From contig CM119265.1 of NCBI GenBank assembly GCA_051294375.1, forward strand, positions 16,498,005 through 16,562,004: a DNA stretch of 64,000 bases. Direction: 5' to 3'. This DNA comes from Paraspadella gotoi. Its lineage: Eukaryota; Chaetognatha. A model generated the notes under the pieces. The model made no database searches, had not been told where the DNA came from, and saw nothing but the letters and a program-made list of their open reading frames with translations. This document shows, piece after piece, positions 1 through 12,023 of this stretch; within the stretch, counting starts at the first letter, position 1; every line of letters begins with the position of its first letter. A program made the position numbers and the translations under genes.

Positions 1-260
1 TTGATCAGATTTCGTCTTTTATTTCTTATAGTTTTAGGAATTCCTGAAGGCGGCGCTAGCAGTCTCTTAGATTTGAGATTTTTTCTGTCTTAACAAATGA
101 GCAACCAACTATAGGAAAATTATATGCATTTTTAACGTAAATGGGACAGACCGACGGACAGAAATACCGACCGAGCGAAAAGTGACTTATAGAGTTTCTC
201 CGCGAGTGCTCGCGGCGCAACTAAAAATGCAAGAGTCAACTTGGGTTAAGTCAGACTTAC

Positions 261-3067
261 TTTCTTCCGTTCTTGTCTGAGCTCGGCCGCCAGAGCGACG
301 ACGCTCTTAGCAACCTCGTCCGCCAACTTCTCCGCAATGCTTTCATGCTGACCGGCGAGGTCTCCAACCTCCGTAAGTAGGCGATGAAATCCAACGTTAG
401 CGCTGAATTCAGAGTCTTCATTCTTCTTTTTCGGAGTAAAGTTTTTCAAGAGTTTGCTAAAAAAAAAAAATGAATTACATTTTAATTGTATTTAAATTTT
501 AGATTATGTAATATACATATTACATAATAGTCCGTTTTAAAATTAAGTTTCTTTCAATTTCTAGGGAAAAAAACCGTATTTTCAACTTTTATTTGATTCA
601 CGTAGTTTTTCCTAAATCTCACTACAGTACATAGGTAAAACAAAAACAAATTAATTACATGAAATTGGTACAACCAATATAAAAATTATCCATCCATTTA
701 ATAAATAAGCTATCTTGTCACTGACTTTGGACAGGCTTTGGTGGTTTAAGGCCTCCATCACACTTGCAAGATAATAACATAACAGGTTTCTGCAAGCTTT
801 TAATCAAGCCTCTCTCACAGACTTGTTTATTCACTCCCAGTGAACCTGGCTTCCCTATCAATGAAGTGGTATAATATTTCAAAGAATGTTTCAATTGTAT
901 GAAAAGACCACTCCCTTAAGTATTAGATCGGGGAATACTATATTGTACTCCGCACTTACTTATACTGTATACTTATATAATTACTTAAAATTAGAATTAT
1001 ACTTATATATAATTAGAATTATTTGATAAATAAGAGTGCTATGAATCTTTTTCGTATCTAGCCCAGAATTCCTGTGGGTCCTCCTTTAATAGGAAATCAA
1101 CAAGTAAGCGCTAAGCAAGCGCGATCCCTGAAAACTAAAGCAATCTTACAATTTACAATCTTTTCGGCAAAAAATGTGAATTTTCACGATAATCATTTTT
1201 ACGAAAAAATAATTAACTTTCAAATTATATGTGAATAATTGAATATATATATATTTAGCAATTGTTAAACTTTAGTAATAACATTGAATAGAAAGACGTC
1301 ATGCAATGCCTAATGACAGAGACACCAAATCTTCCGCGAAGGAACAAAGCGAATATGTTAAAGTCTGGCATCAAATTTGTCTTTGGAGAAACCCGCCAAC
1401 TCTACCCCCCCCCCTCAATGACTCCACGAATTTGGAGATAAGGAAAAATCAGTGTGCGTGCCGAGGAGAGTTTTATGCCGAGGAGGGAGAGTTTTCTATC
1501 CGATCGGTGCTCATCGCTTGCGTTTGCTCGCGAAAAGCATGAGTCACCGGAGAAAGCGATATACGAGTAAAACTCGAGAAGGAAATAGAATTAAAAGCCA
1601 AGTTGAATTATGATTATGCATGATTTATTTAATTAAAATTTTCACTCTTTGAAAAGTAAGGCTGTAAGCATTGAAAATAAATTGTAAAAACCGGTAGTTC
1701 GAAAAGCGGAGGCAATAATGGAAAACGCATGTAGGTTGTCGCAGAAAACAAACAGGAAGCGAATTTTAATTACGTTAAAAGCAAGGCAAAACGGCTTCAT
1801 ATCATGTCTAAAACTAAGCCGTTTTAGAGTCAGCAAAATCATAAAAAAAATTTAAACTACCCAGTATTTTTTTCTGTTTAAATACTGTTTAAATATTGTT
1901 TGTAATCCTCAAAGAGAGTATTGATGTCAACTTTACGTGTTTACATAACGAATGTGAGTTAAAATGGGCTTTACTGAATGTGCTTTCAACTTTCAAAATT
2001 TTTTTTCTATGGGCAAAATTAATCATTGAATTTATTATTATTATTATTATTGTTTCTACCGGAGGCAAAGTTAGTTAATTTTAATTGTCATTTGAGTCAC
2101 TACAAATGTATACAGCGTTAAAATAATCTTGAGCATGGATTATGGTATCAAAATATTTTTCTTCAAAAATTCTTTCTTCTGAGGATACTAGACAAATTAA
2201 AATTAACATTATTATTTTTACTATATAAAGAAAAAAAAATTGAAATCTTAAAATATATTGATGGATTCTGATAAAGCATAAAAGTCAAACAAAAAATATA
2301 TTTAGTTTTTAAATTTTTTTTCGTTTTCTAAGTGATAATGTAAAAAAACTGAAAATTATCGAAAGATGATGATTTTTTACGATTTTTATTATTTTTGACT
2401 CATCATAAAAATATTTAAAAATGAATTATACTTTGTGTACACAACTTCTTATGAGCTATCTGAATCAGATCTTAAAATTAGAAATTTCTAAAAAAATTGT
2501 TTCCTATCTATAAATATTAAAAAAATAATTAAATTAATTACTAGGGTATAGAGCCATGTAAGAATTTTTTTGTCCATTGAAAGTATACTTAAAAATGTAT
2601 AAATTTTCGTTTGAGCCTGTACTCACTCTAAATCTTTGACTCACCAAATTGAGTGCGTCTATCCCTAATACAATATATATATTAATTATAAACATTTATT
2701 ATATAAACAAGGGCCTGAAACGACGTAACTTTAGAAATTTTTTGAGTAAGGCCCGTTCTGATTGCTGGAGACGTTATTGGTAAAAGCGAAAGAATTATAT
2801 TTCTAAGTACGAGAAACATTTCACTAACCGTAAACTTTTTGCATAGGCAAGTTCGCAATCCGATCGTTGTTTAACGAAATTGGAGTAAAATTCACAGAAT
2901 TCTATTCCTTTTTCGGTGTGTTTCGTTATGTTATCGTATTGATCCTGAAAAAAAAATAAAAAGGAGTTGATTTATAAATTCGTTTCAAAACCAAATAATA
3001 TAATATAGATTAATTTGATATTTACCTTAAAACTTTTAAAAACGCAAACTGCATTAACTAAACTCAT
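261..3067 (-). CDS. Toca/CIP4/FBP17-type F-BAR protein, 5' exons only (3' end off window)
   Basis: Members of this family bend membranes through an N-terminal F-BAR domain and recruit WASP-type actin nucleators during endocytosis. Two exons are clear. The exon at 2829-2944 encodes DQYDNITKHTEKGIEF followed by VKQRSDCELAYAKSLR, the start of a Toca F-BAR. The exon at 261-456 continues in phase (KLLKNFTPKKKNED, then AGQHESIAEKL and LRQERKK), matching the family's 'LVKKY-PKK ... NELNDYAGQ ... LKTERK' region. The phase-2 junction restores an arginine codon. A candidate first exon at 3026-3067 (ATG, 14 codons, donor AAG|GTAAAT) fits in phase but is weak, because the family normally starts MSWGTELW. 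The gene continues beyond position 1, so the HR1 and SH3 regions are not seen. The intron at 457-2828 is AT-rich and carries repeats. Confidence 0.7.
661..924 (-). repeat. Dispersed 260-bp repeat family A, copy 1
   Basis: This is an inverted copy of the sequences at 9361-9623 and 40022-40277. All three share a block beginning ACTTAAGGGAGTGGTCTTTT and ending GGTTATACCAATTT. In between, all have CTTCATTGATAGGGAAGCCAGG and GATGGAGGCCTTAAACCA or close variants. No long terminal inverted repeat or coding capacity is visible, so it may be a SINE or a short DNA element. It lies in the F-BAR gene intron. Confidence 0.85.
925..2828. other. AT-rich remainder of F-BAR gene intron
   Basis: No convincing exon was seen. 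The small open frames in this stretch (for example 1306-1542 and 1642-1842) have no recognisable protein character. Positions about 2230-2680 match, in inverted orientation, the region 29475-29900 in the NADK2 intron. A short (TTA)n run lies near 2032-2051. Confidence 0.6.
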
Positions 3068-4907
3068 TATGAATCGGAATGTGAAAGCGTAAAAAATATT
3101 TTTCGTGATTTTTTTACGTCAATCGCATAATTAGCAATATTTTCGGTATATAATACGGCATATATACGCATATATGAACAATATGTGCCAATTATTCCAA
3201 ACCAAAAATATTAAGTAACTAAAAAATACCAGTGGAATGAGAATTGCAGGATGATGGAGTACGGCGGTTAGTCGATCCCTGCCTAGCACACCTCCGAGCA
3301 GAAAAAAAAATCTTTGCTCGTTTCAGTTAACTTTTCCTTCAACTGCCCAAAGGTTTTACGATGCTTAAAATGTTTTGAGCTTTGAATCATTTCCTCCGAA
3401 TTACATCGGCTTTGATTTGAATGAAAAAAAAAGCTATCACGAATTTTCATAGTTTTGAACCGGATGTTTAACGTCAGTAAATTTAGTAACAATATTCTAG
3501 TAAAATAACTTTAGGTGTTCTTAGGTTAAAACGTTTAAAATTAATTTTTAAAAATCCTTCACTTTTTAAGAAAATTTTTTTACATAAAATAAAATAAAAA
3601 TAAACTTCACGGTGAGTAATTGTCCTTGTAAAACTGCCTATAAGAGAATAATAAATAATTGAGCTGAAGCCGAAGGCCTTGTACAAGATGTACAAGTTGT
3701 AACTACGGAAAGGCTGAAATTACTCTTAGCTTTAATGGAAATACCAACTTGTTTCTTCCCAGACACTGACCAGAATAAAATTACTTAACAGCTCGCACCA
3801 ATATTTTTAAGGGTAATTTATTTCATCTTTCAATAATATTTTATATTTAATAAATATTACTTATATTAATAATCATATTTCATATTAATACTTTATTAGT
3901 AATTTAGAATTTATTATCGTTTAATTAAAGTAAAAACAAATTGCACTAATGGACTCACGAATTACTCTCGGTTAATTCCATTTATTTGAAAATCTTAGTG
4001 CATGAACTAATAAAAAAATAGTAATAACAAGATAAACGTATAATGTATAATCTTTTACACCGTTTTTTTTTCTTCAAAAAACAGGGCTCACATTTTACTA
4101 GAATCTACTTAATTAAAGACATATCCTACCAATGCCGATCTTTGGTTAATCAATTCGACTCCTTGGTTCTTACACATTAAAACGATCATGTTCTAAGTCT
4201 AAGGAACTTAAAAAATTATCTCACCCAAAGTTCGATTCCCCAACTCATTTTGATGGTTCGAACGACATGGGGGTCTTCGCGGGTGACTCGTGACCAAATC
4301 GCGCGAACGACGTCGCAAGTGAACGATCGAGCAAGGACGTTAAGAGGCGAGAAAACTCCGTTAACGCGTTACCGTCGTGACGAGGACACTTGTGGATCGT
4401 GAGGCATAATCGACGAGCGACGACTTAGAGCCAGTTAGAGAGCGAGAGACTCGAGCAGAGAGAGAGAGAGACCTGAAGACCAAGATGGAGAGCGAGGTTG
4501 ACGTCAACGGCAGGAGACCCGGAGCTTGAGGAGGACTTAAAGGCTTTCCAAATTGACAAGGGAAACAGAAGAGAGGGGAAATTCATCGCGGGGAAAACTC
4601 ATTACACCTTCTTTACAACGTTTTCCTCTCCTTTTTTATTTATCCTAATCCGCCTTATTCTTTATTAATTAGTATAAAGAGTCAACCATATTTTTTGCTA
4701 TTTTATTAATGAATCGTAGGAAAATCGATACGATCGACGTTCGAGTTTGGATCCGAATACTGAGTGTATGTGTGAGAGAGAGAGAGAGACGATGTTTCCT
4801 GCGAACTTAGTGACGGAGAGTGAGAGTTAAAATAAACGGTTGTTCTGTCTGCTCGTCTCATCTGCTCGTCTCCAGCCTGGATTTTCTTTGGACTTAGAAA
4901 TCCGAGG
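3068..4907. promoter_or_regulatory. Divergent spacer between the F-BAR gene and DAXX
   Basis: The left part (3068-4230) is AT-rich with no gene seen. From about 4240 the composition becomes GC-richer with repeated CGA/ACG words and purine-rich GAGA runs at 4455-4470 and 4771-4790, as expected for the DAXX promoter and 5' UTR. A 14-codon ATG frame at 4485-4529 would act as an upstream ORF if it lies in the transcript. The transcription start cannot be fixed from sequence alone. Confidence 0.4.
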
Positions 4908-7900
4908 ATGACGACGAACGTGGAGGAAGTCGTCCTGTCGTCGGACGAGGACGACGAAGACGTCCGACCATTTAAATCTAAGGTAAGAACGTTGAGGTAT
5001 ACGTATTTATTGTCTTTTGAATTTCCGGTTTGTTTAATTTTTATCGTTTATTCTTTTTGACATTGTAATTCTCTCTCATTATTAATTTGTGAACAAAATT
5101 CTGTCTCAAATTTCACATTTGTCAATGCACTGATGAAGGCTTGAATACCAAAGCCGAAACATGTCCGAAAATAACAATTGTCGTCGTAGAATCAAACAAA
5201 GATTTTCTTTTTCTCACATAATTTTTGTTAAAAATGTTTGTAAATGTAGCAGATTAAAACTATATTTAAAGATTCGGCAAAAAGTATTTTAACTGAAGGA
5301 ATACGATAAACTAACAAATTATAAAGAACACCTCTTTTTTTTAACACAGACCTCGAATACCAGCAATCAAGCGACCTCATCTAAAAATCTCTCTTCTAAG
5401 CGACGAGTTTTTGGGCCGATTACGTCCAAGGCTTCGCTTCTAAAACCCGGCGCTCATTCACGTCTACCAACGCCTCTCGCATCTCAAACTCGACTTACCT
5501 CTCAAACTATTACCATGGGCGTTCATCGAGGAGTCGGCCCCGCGCCTTCTATCTCGTCAGTTTATCAAATGCCGGACGGGGTAAGGGTTACGCCTGTTCC
5601 AAAAGGAAATGCCGCGGTACCACGGATGTTCACCCAGGCGGCCCATACGGCACGACACAACTTTCCTCAATCAGATTCGCGATCTTTGAGCTTCGTCCAA
5701 AGGGCGAGACTCCGAAAAGGACCGGCTCGCCATGAAGCCCCCGTCCACAACAGGGGACAAAACGCCTTTAACCGGGAACCCCCCAAAACTCAAAGGAGAA
5801 ATCTGACGTCAGTCGACACATCGCAGTCAGCACGGGAATCGCCAGGCCCCCCAACTGCCTCCACAGAGTTTAACCCCATGATAGTAGGTATTAAATCTCT
5901 TTCCCCGTCGACGCGACAGCTATCTAAAGACGCACCTGTCGGCGCCGGCTACCGAAGAAAGGTACCCTTGCACAAGTATACGTATCCGCCGAACACGAAT
6001 AAGCCGAGCCGAGTCTCTGAGCCGGTGACATCTGCTTCTACCTCAACGCCGCCGCCTCCCCTCATCGAAATCGACATGACGCCGCCTAAAGAATACCCCG
6101 ACTCTCCTAGATTTCCATCCAAATCCAGCGTCCATTTGACGCCCAGAAAAGTGGCCAGCATCCACAAGAAATCCTTCGGGTCCGAGTCTCGTGACCGGCC
6201 CAGAACTCCAGGCTCCGCCAAAGTCAACGCCAAAGATTTCAAAGACAGATACGACGCCAAAAATATTGCCAAAAGGAGGCGAAAAAAGAATGAGCATAGG
6301 TTGGTGCAACCTACTCTCAAAGACGTCTTCCCAGTGCCCATCCCCCTTGGATGGCGGGACGATGGGTTTTTCGACAAGCAATCGCGAATACAAGGATCAC
6401 CACAAATTCTAACGCCATCGTCGCTGTCGCCGCCGAAGGCATCGCAGACTCCAAAAAGTAGGAGCCAAAAGTTGAAAACAAAAGACAGTCGGGAACAAGA
6501 AAAAGCGCCTAGTGAAAATATCACGGAGGTTTCCTCTACCACAGAGACCATGGTTCGCGAGGCACAGTCGACGTCGACGGAAACCTCTGGAAATAATGAA
6601 GATCCAATTCCCGCGCCAATTTCGTCTTCACCAACGCCTCTAGAACCACCTAGTGGGCCAACTCCTTCCCAGTTTACGCTCGAGCTACCCACCTCGCCTT
6701 CTCCTTCGACCGCGCCGAATCATAGCAATGCGCCGGACACATCCACACCTGCCGAAACCAACGAGGCGACGCCGTCTCGAAAGCGAAAATTGAGCGACAC
6801 CCAAGAGGATGGTCCACTCATCGTTGGCGAAACCCCGGTTACTTCGTCGGAAAGCCGCGGAAACGAGGCAGCTTCGAAGAAACCCCGTCGGGTAAAACTG
6901 ACAACCTTGTCACCAGAAGAACCGACATCGCCGAGACCTTCCGACGACATTCTCGAGATCGGCATTGTGGAAAGATCCGACGACGTCGTGGTCGTTAAAC
7001 GGCGCCGGAGAAACTCGGACCAAAGCGGCAGCGCCACGGATTACTCAGAGTCCGATTCTGTCTCCTCCGAGTCTGAAAACGACAACGAAGCAATTTCTTC
7101 GGCGAACGATTTCATGGGAGAGGCAAATTTGGGAGTAAAAAACAACGAAGGCAAAAATCAATTCGATTTGGAACAAGAATCAGAAGAAATAAGGAAAGAC
7201 GACGCTACGCGGCCAGAGGGGGACACGACGCAACCAGAGGGGGAAGCGACGCCGCCAGGTGACGTGACGCCACAAGAAAACTCGACAGTCGAGTCTGCGC
7301 CTCTTAATACGGACGAAATGTCGACAGTAAGGGACGCGACGGCGTCTGCGGAGGAACCGACGTCGCACGATGGAGATTTAAACGAACTGACTCATTCTGA
7401 AGTGGACGGCACATTCCAATCGCCAAACCGGGACTATTTGGATAGTACTATGGAGGATCCTGAAGATGTGGATGAATGCGTCGGAGTCGACGGTCTGGAA
7501 AAAGTTGTAAACGTCGCCAAAGTTCATCTTAAGGAAGATGAAAGAGATCTCCTGCGCTTCACTCGACTAAACTTCGACAAGGCAGATCCCGACTTCACGG
7601 CTTCGCACAAATTTGGTGCTGTTGTCGCGCAGACCGTTGTTACCATGGAAAAGGACCCTACGCAAATTTTCGTTCACTTAAAAGATTTTGTTACGCATCT
7701 AAAGGTAGTGTATCTAACAATTTGGTCAAAAAAATTAAAATTTTTATGTACTATCTTTTTTTTTAGCGAAACAAGTTAAAGATCGGAAAAAAACAAAAAT
7801 TTGCCAAAGAAGTTGACTCGGAAAAAACCTCTAGAGAGAGCTCCCCGTTTAATTTGTCTGATACGGGTAAAAATAGTTGTAATTATATGAAATCACGGTC

Positions 7901-10900
7901 ATTATTAAACACAATTGTCATATTTTCAAAACAGCACGCAAAACTGTGGAAGCTTCGAAAAAAATCGCCGGAATACCTAAAATACTAAAGTTGAATTGCC
8001 AACAAGAGCATGATACAACTCAAACAAAGTCAACAGATAATAATAATGATGTAGCAGAGGTAAAACGCCGAGATAAAAAATAAACTTGCATTACTTGTAT
8101 AATAGAGTGGAGCTCTCGAGAATAAAACAATTATTTGAGGATAATTAGACTAATTAGATGTGAGATAGCATCATTAACAAGTATAAAAATATTTTGTTTA
8201 TATTGTTTGAGGAACAGTTTAGTAAAATACAATATTTTTATAGTAATATCCTTATAAAATAATAAAATATAAAAATAGTATTTGTAACGCTTTTGCGCAT
8301 AAGTGGCGTCGTCCTTGGCGTTCCAAATTATAGATCGCCTTTTTTATGATTAAATTTGGGTGTATGAAGCTGAAAATTTATATACAGCTTCTCATCATCG
8401 ATGTGCTTAAAATTGAGTCTGGACAGTTATTAAATATGTTTTGTTTACGTTTTATCAAAAACAAATTTTCATATTTCTTTCTCTCTCTCTTTTCTCTTTT
8501 AATTTCATGTCTCTCTCCCTCTCTCTTTTCCCGAGTCACTGATTCATAGGGAAAAAAACGAGTCTGCAGTTGGCTCTGCAGGGGCTTATTCTTTTTCTCT
8601 CTTTTCTCTTGCTGCTTCTGCTGCTGCCTTTTGAGTCTGCAGCTGGCTCTGCAAGGGCTTATTCTTTATCTCTCTTTTCTCCTGCTGCCTTTTGATTTTT
8701 TTCTTTTCTCTCTCTCTCACTCTCTCTGCGTTTTTATTAAAAAAAAAATTGAAATAGGATTGAACTCGTAAAATTAAGCATCGCATTTGTGCATGTTATC
8801 ATTTTGCTATCGCAACATCATTTTTATTTCTTTTCTTTTTTTCAAGGGCTGCGTCTGCTGATTAATTTATTTTTTGACAATGACAATTTTTTTTCCCTTT
8901 TTTTTTCAGAAACTAACTTTAATTTATAAATTTTTTTTTCTATTTATAAATTAATTTTCTTTTATCAAATTTTATTTTTTTTAGTATCAAAATTTGTCGT
9001 CAATCCAGATTTTTCTTATGCGATTGCGACGATCCTTATGCTTTTAAGATTTTTATTAATGATTCGGATTTTTAATAAAAATTTAGATGAAAAATATATA
9101 ACATGTTACCAAAAATTTTGCCGTCTTTAGCATAAATAATTGGGGGAAAACATAAAAATTTATAACTTTTTTATTCACTATAGTAAAAACTATAATATGC
9201 TGAAACATTAAAATTGCCAGCTTTCAATCAAGACTAAATGATGAGTAAGGCGGAACAAGGTAAAAACTAAGAATTCTGTAATATAAATAACGTTAGAGCA
9301 TTCCTGCGGGATAAAGAAGTTTTTTAAAAAATTTATATTTTATGTATAGTTAATAACATAAATACTTAAGGGAGTGGTCTTTTCATACAATTGAAACATT
9401 CTTTGAAATATTTTCCACTTCATTGATAGGGAAGCCAGGTACTCTGGGAGTGAATAAACGAGACTGTGAAAGAGTCTTGATTGAAAACTTGCAGGGACCT
9501 GCTATGTCATTATCTTGTAAGAGTGATGGAGGCCTTAAACCACCAAAGCCTGTCAAAAGTCAGGGGCAAGATAGCTTATTTATTAAATGAATAGATAATT
9601 TTTGTATTGGTTATACCAATTTCATAATATATTTTACAAAAGTTTCTTATTTTTTATGGCAAATCCGAATCTGTTCTTAAGAATTTAAAAAATTCATTTT
9701 GAAATTTTATGATTTTATAAGGATATTACTACAGAGAAAATAGATTTTGCTATACTGTTATGCTAAAAAATATAATAAATAATTTAAATAATTTAAATTT
9801 TGTTAAATACATATGCAAAGGCAGCAAAAAATATCCAATCCTTCTATCTTTTCATCACTCCACCATATTGTATAATGTAACAGTTAAGCATTTTTTTAGA
9901 ATAACGAAACGTCAGAAAATCCAATCAACGGCGAATGTGTTCCTGTAAATATTGGCGAAACTTTTAACAAAGGTAGGAAAGTCAATGTTTAATCGTTGAT
10001 TTCAAAATTTCAAATCTATTTTTATTTGTCGCCCATCGATGTCGTCATTATTAAAAATGTGTAATTGTATAATGGTAAAATTGATACATTCGTCATGATG
10101 CTAAAAGATTTGTAATATTTATATATTTTTTTTTTAAATATTATTTTGGACTTTGGGTTTGAAATTAGAATCAAATAACAAGCGGGGACACTTTCCTAGA
10201 TGTATCTCCAGATTCTCCAGAATTTTTTTTTTCAAAATATATTAACTATGCGTAAAATTTGATTACTTCCAAAAGTGTTCCGAATTATCCCGCCTTACCC
10301 TATCAAATTCTTTAGGGCCCGAAGAAGAGCACGCACCCAAAAAAGGTCTAGTCGTTGGCGGCAAAAAAGAGCTGGGAAAATCAACGGGCGGTTCTCAGAA
10401 GCAGCTCCATCAACTTTATCGCCTCCTGGAAAAGTTGGAAATGGAAATTCTACGATTGGAGGAGAAAGAATTAGGCTTAGATGATCTGAAAGATTCCAAC
10501 TCCTCTCATATCCAAGAAGCCAAACTAAAACTAAAGGCTGTCAAAGTTTGGCAGGCAATTTGCAAAAAAGAAAAACGCGACCCCGAAGACATAGGCAGAG
10601 TCACTAAACGAAAGTTTTGTTACAAAGGTCACGAATTTTAAATTGGAATTTAATAATAACACACTTATCAAATAAAACTTCATACTCCCAAACACAGGAT
10701 CTCGTTTCAAGGAAATCAATCGCGCTATATCTCGCTACGTCACACGCACGCACGAATTCCCAGATTTCGGAGGTGTCCAACGTTTGGTAAAGCAAGCCAA
10801 CGAAAAGTACAATCTCAACATGCGACCCAACAATGTTTACGATACAGCCAAATCAGTTTTCCAGGTGATAAGGGTCTTAAGACGAAAATAAGCGTCAAAA

Positions 10901-11603
10901 TGTTTCTAAATATAACTAAAATCCACTGAACGTACATTAACATTTTGGAAGCAATACCCAATTTATCGACTTATTAGTGTGTAACAGACAGGGTAGCTAC
11001 GATTGTTTTATAATCATTTCTGATTTCGCATCAGGACGTGGGTGAACTTCTGCAAGCCAGGCGTCACACGGACTTTGTGGTTGATTTCGGTTGTCCGCTC
11101 ATCGACGAGTTTCGTGAGCAGCATGGCTCCGAGGATCCCGCCAATACGGACGCCTATCTTGCTGCCAAACTCGATGAAAACGCAAAGGTGATATAAGGAA
11201 ATTATATTCGTAATTATCACGATAATAACTTAACTACGTAACTACGCTTAATTTTCTCAAGATCGCAAAAAAAAGAACAGACGAAGTATTCGTACAATTC
11301 GTTAAGAGACAAGAAGAGAATCGAGGATTTTGTTCAGTGATGGCGCGAGATTCGACGGCCGAATCCTCGCCGCGACCTTCAACCAGCAAAGAAGCGGAAG
11401 GGATTTACTCTCGGAAAATCAAAGAGAGCAGAGGAGACGAATTCGATCAAGTCAATGAATTGGAAGAGGATGCTGAGGAAGATGAGGACGAAGAAAAAAT
11501 GGAAGAAAAAGAAACGCTCGAATTGGCAAAGTCATTGGATGAGGAGGAAGAAGATGAGGATGACGCCAACGATGATGATAATTTGATTCGATGGAAACTG
11601 TGA
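4908..11603 (+). CDS. DAXX: DAXX, H3.3 histone chaperone and SUMO-dependent co-regulator
   Basis: DAXX binds histone H3.3-H4 and works with ATRX in chromatin deposition. Nine exons join in phase: 4908-4982, 5350-7704, 7767-7866, 7935-8059, 9900-9972, 10316-10627, 10698-10864, 11035-11187 and 11262-11603 (about 1233 aa). The N-terminus is a SUMO-interacting motif, VEEVVLSSDEDDED, as in vertebrate DAXX. A very long low-complexity Ser/Pro/Thr region follows. The four-helix bundle begins near LEKVVNVAKVHLKEDERDLL at the end of exon 2. The histone-binding domain is unmistakable: LRLEEKELGLDDL, SSHIQEAKLKLKAVKVW, FPDFGGVQRLVKQA, FQDVGELLQARRHTDF and LDENAKIAKKRTDEVF. The tail is acidic, ending NLIRWKL. 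Vertebrate DAXX is about 740 aa; the excess is almost all in the 785-codon exon 2. Intron 4 (8060-9899) is full of repeats. Confidence 0.93.
5127..5168 (+). ncRNA. Hammerhead-like hairpin, copy 1 (DAXX intron 1)
   Basis: CTGATGA (5130-5136) is followed by a hairpin with a GGCTT/AAGCC stem and then GAAAC (5156-5160). This is the core arrangement of a hammerhead ribozyme (CUGANGA, stem II, GAAA). The first stem pair next to the core would be an A-C mismatch, and stems I and III are not convincing, so activity is doubtful. A second copy at 39031-39063 has a different but fully paired stem. Confidence 0.45.
8555..8693 (+). repeat. Tandem duplication, two units of about 70 bp
   Basis: The word GAGTCTGCAGTTGGCTCTGC, followed by (A/G)GGGCTTATTCTTT and a TCTC-rich tail, occurs twice in a row (from about 8561 and about 8631) with small differences. 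The surroundings (8460-8720) are strongly pyrimidine-rich with (TC)n runs. No gene was seen. Confidence 0.75.
9361..9623 (+). repeat. Dispersed repeat family A, copy 2 (nested)
   Basis: It runs from AATACTTAAGGGAGTGG to GGTTATACCAATTTC and is about 90% like copy 3 by eye. The flanking bases on both sides continue the F1 element seen uninterrupted at 49179-49806. This copy therefore inserted into F1 after F1 was already in the DAXX intron. Confidence 0.85.
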
Positions 11604-12023
11604 TTCTTTTTATATTTACTGAAACCTAATTTGTTAGCTTAGTGTTGATTGTTTCTCAAAGCTCTCGCGATTGTTTAAGAAACCTTTGGTATAATTGTTT
11701 TTACTGACCTATGTAGGAAGCTATTACATAGCTGGAAAAATCAAAGATTGGCATTAAACGACTAGATAGATAAACAATTACACATTACAAAATAATTATC
11801 AATGTAACTCGCGACCATGTCCAAACGGAAACAATAACCCAATATCGAAATATCACCCAGATTTAATTTATGAAGACATCGTTAAAAAAATCACGATATT
11901 ACTATTTTACAACCGTTTAAAAAGTGAAGATGGCTTTAGGAAGTCTCAATCAGTCAATGGCACAATGATGATAGGAATGTTATTAGGAGACTGATCAAGT
12001 TTTTAATCGACGAAACGTTTGAC
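11604..12023. other. Convergent spacer between DAXX and LMAN1 3' ends
   Basis: These 420 nt between two stop codons must hold both 3' UTRs. The region is AT-rich, with no ORF or RNA gene visible. Polyadenylation signals cannot be assigned with confidence. Confidence 0.6.

Larger units (their letters stand above)
8105..9874 (+). mobile_element. DNA transposon-like element, family F1 copy 1, interrupted
   Basis: The left end (TAGAGTGGAGCTCTCGAGAA, 8103-) and right end (CATCACTCCACCATATTG, ending about 9870) match the ends of the compact copy at 49179-49806. The internal inverted 21-mer (TAGTAATATCCTTATAAAAT near 8240 and its complement near 9715) is also shared. The copy is swollen by the inserts 8290-9020 (pyrimidine-rich, tandem duplication) and 9361-9623 (family A repeat). 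It lies in DAXX intron 4, and its right end stops about 25 nt before exon 5. Confidence 0.75.

Noticed and set aside
1306-1542. 78-codon plus-strand frame in the F-BAR intron
   Set aside because: It includes a C-run translated as PPP and has no protein-like pattern or splice context.
4240-4560. Possible tRNA suggested by a TTCGATTCCCC word near 4231
   Set aside because: No matching A box at the right distance and no cloverleaf could be drawn.
5949-6692. 247-codon open frame on the minus strand opposite DAXX exon 2
   Set aside because: It is antisense to a proven coding exon of unusual composition (Ser/Pro/Thr codons give Gly/Asp/Ser-rich antisense frames) and has no domain.
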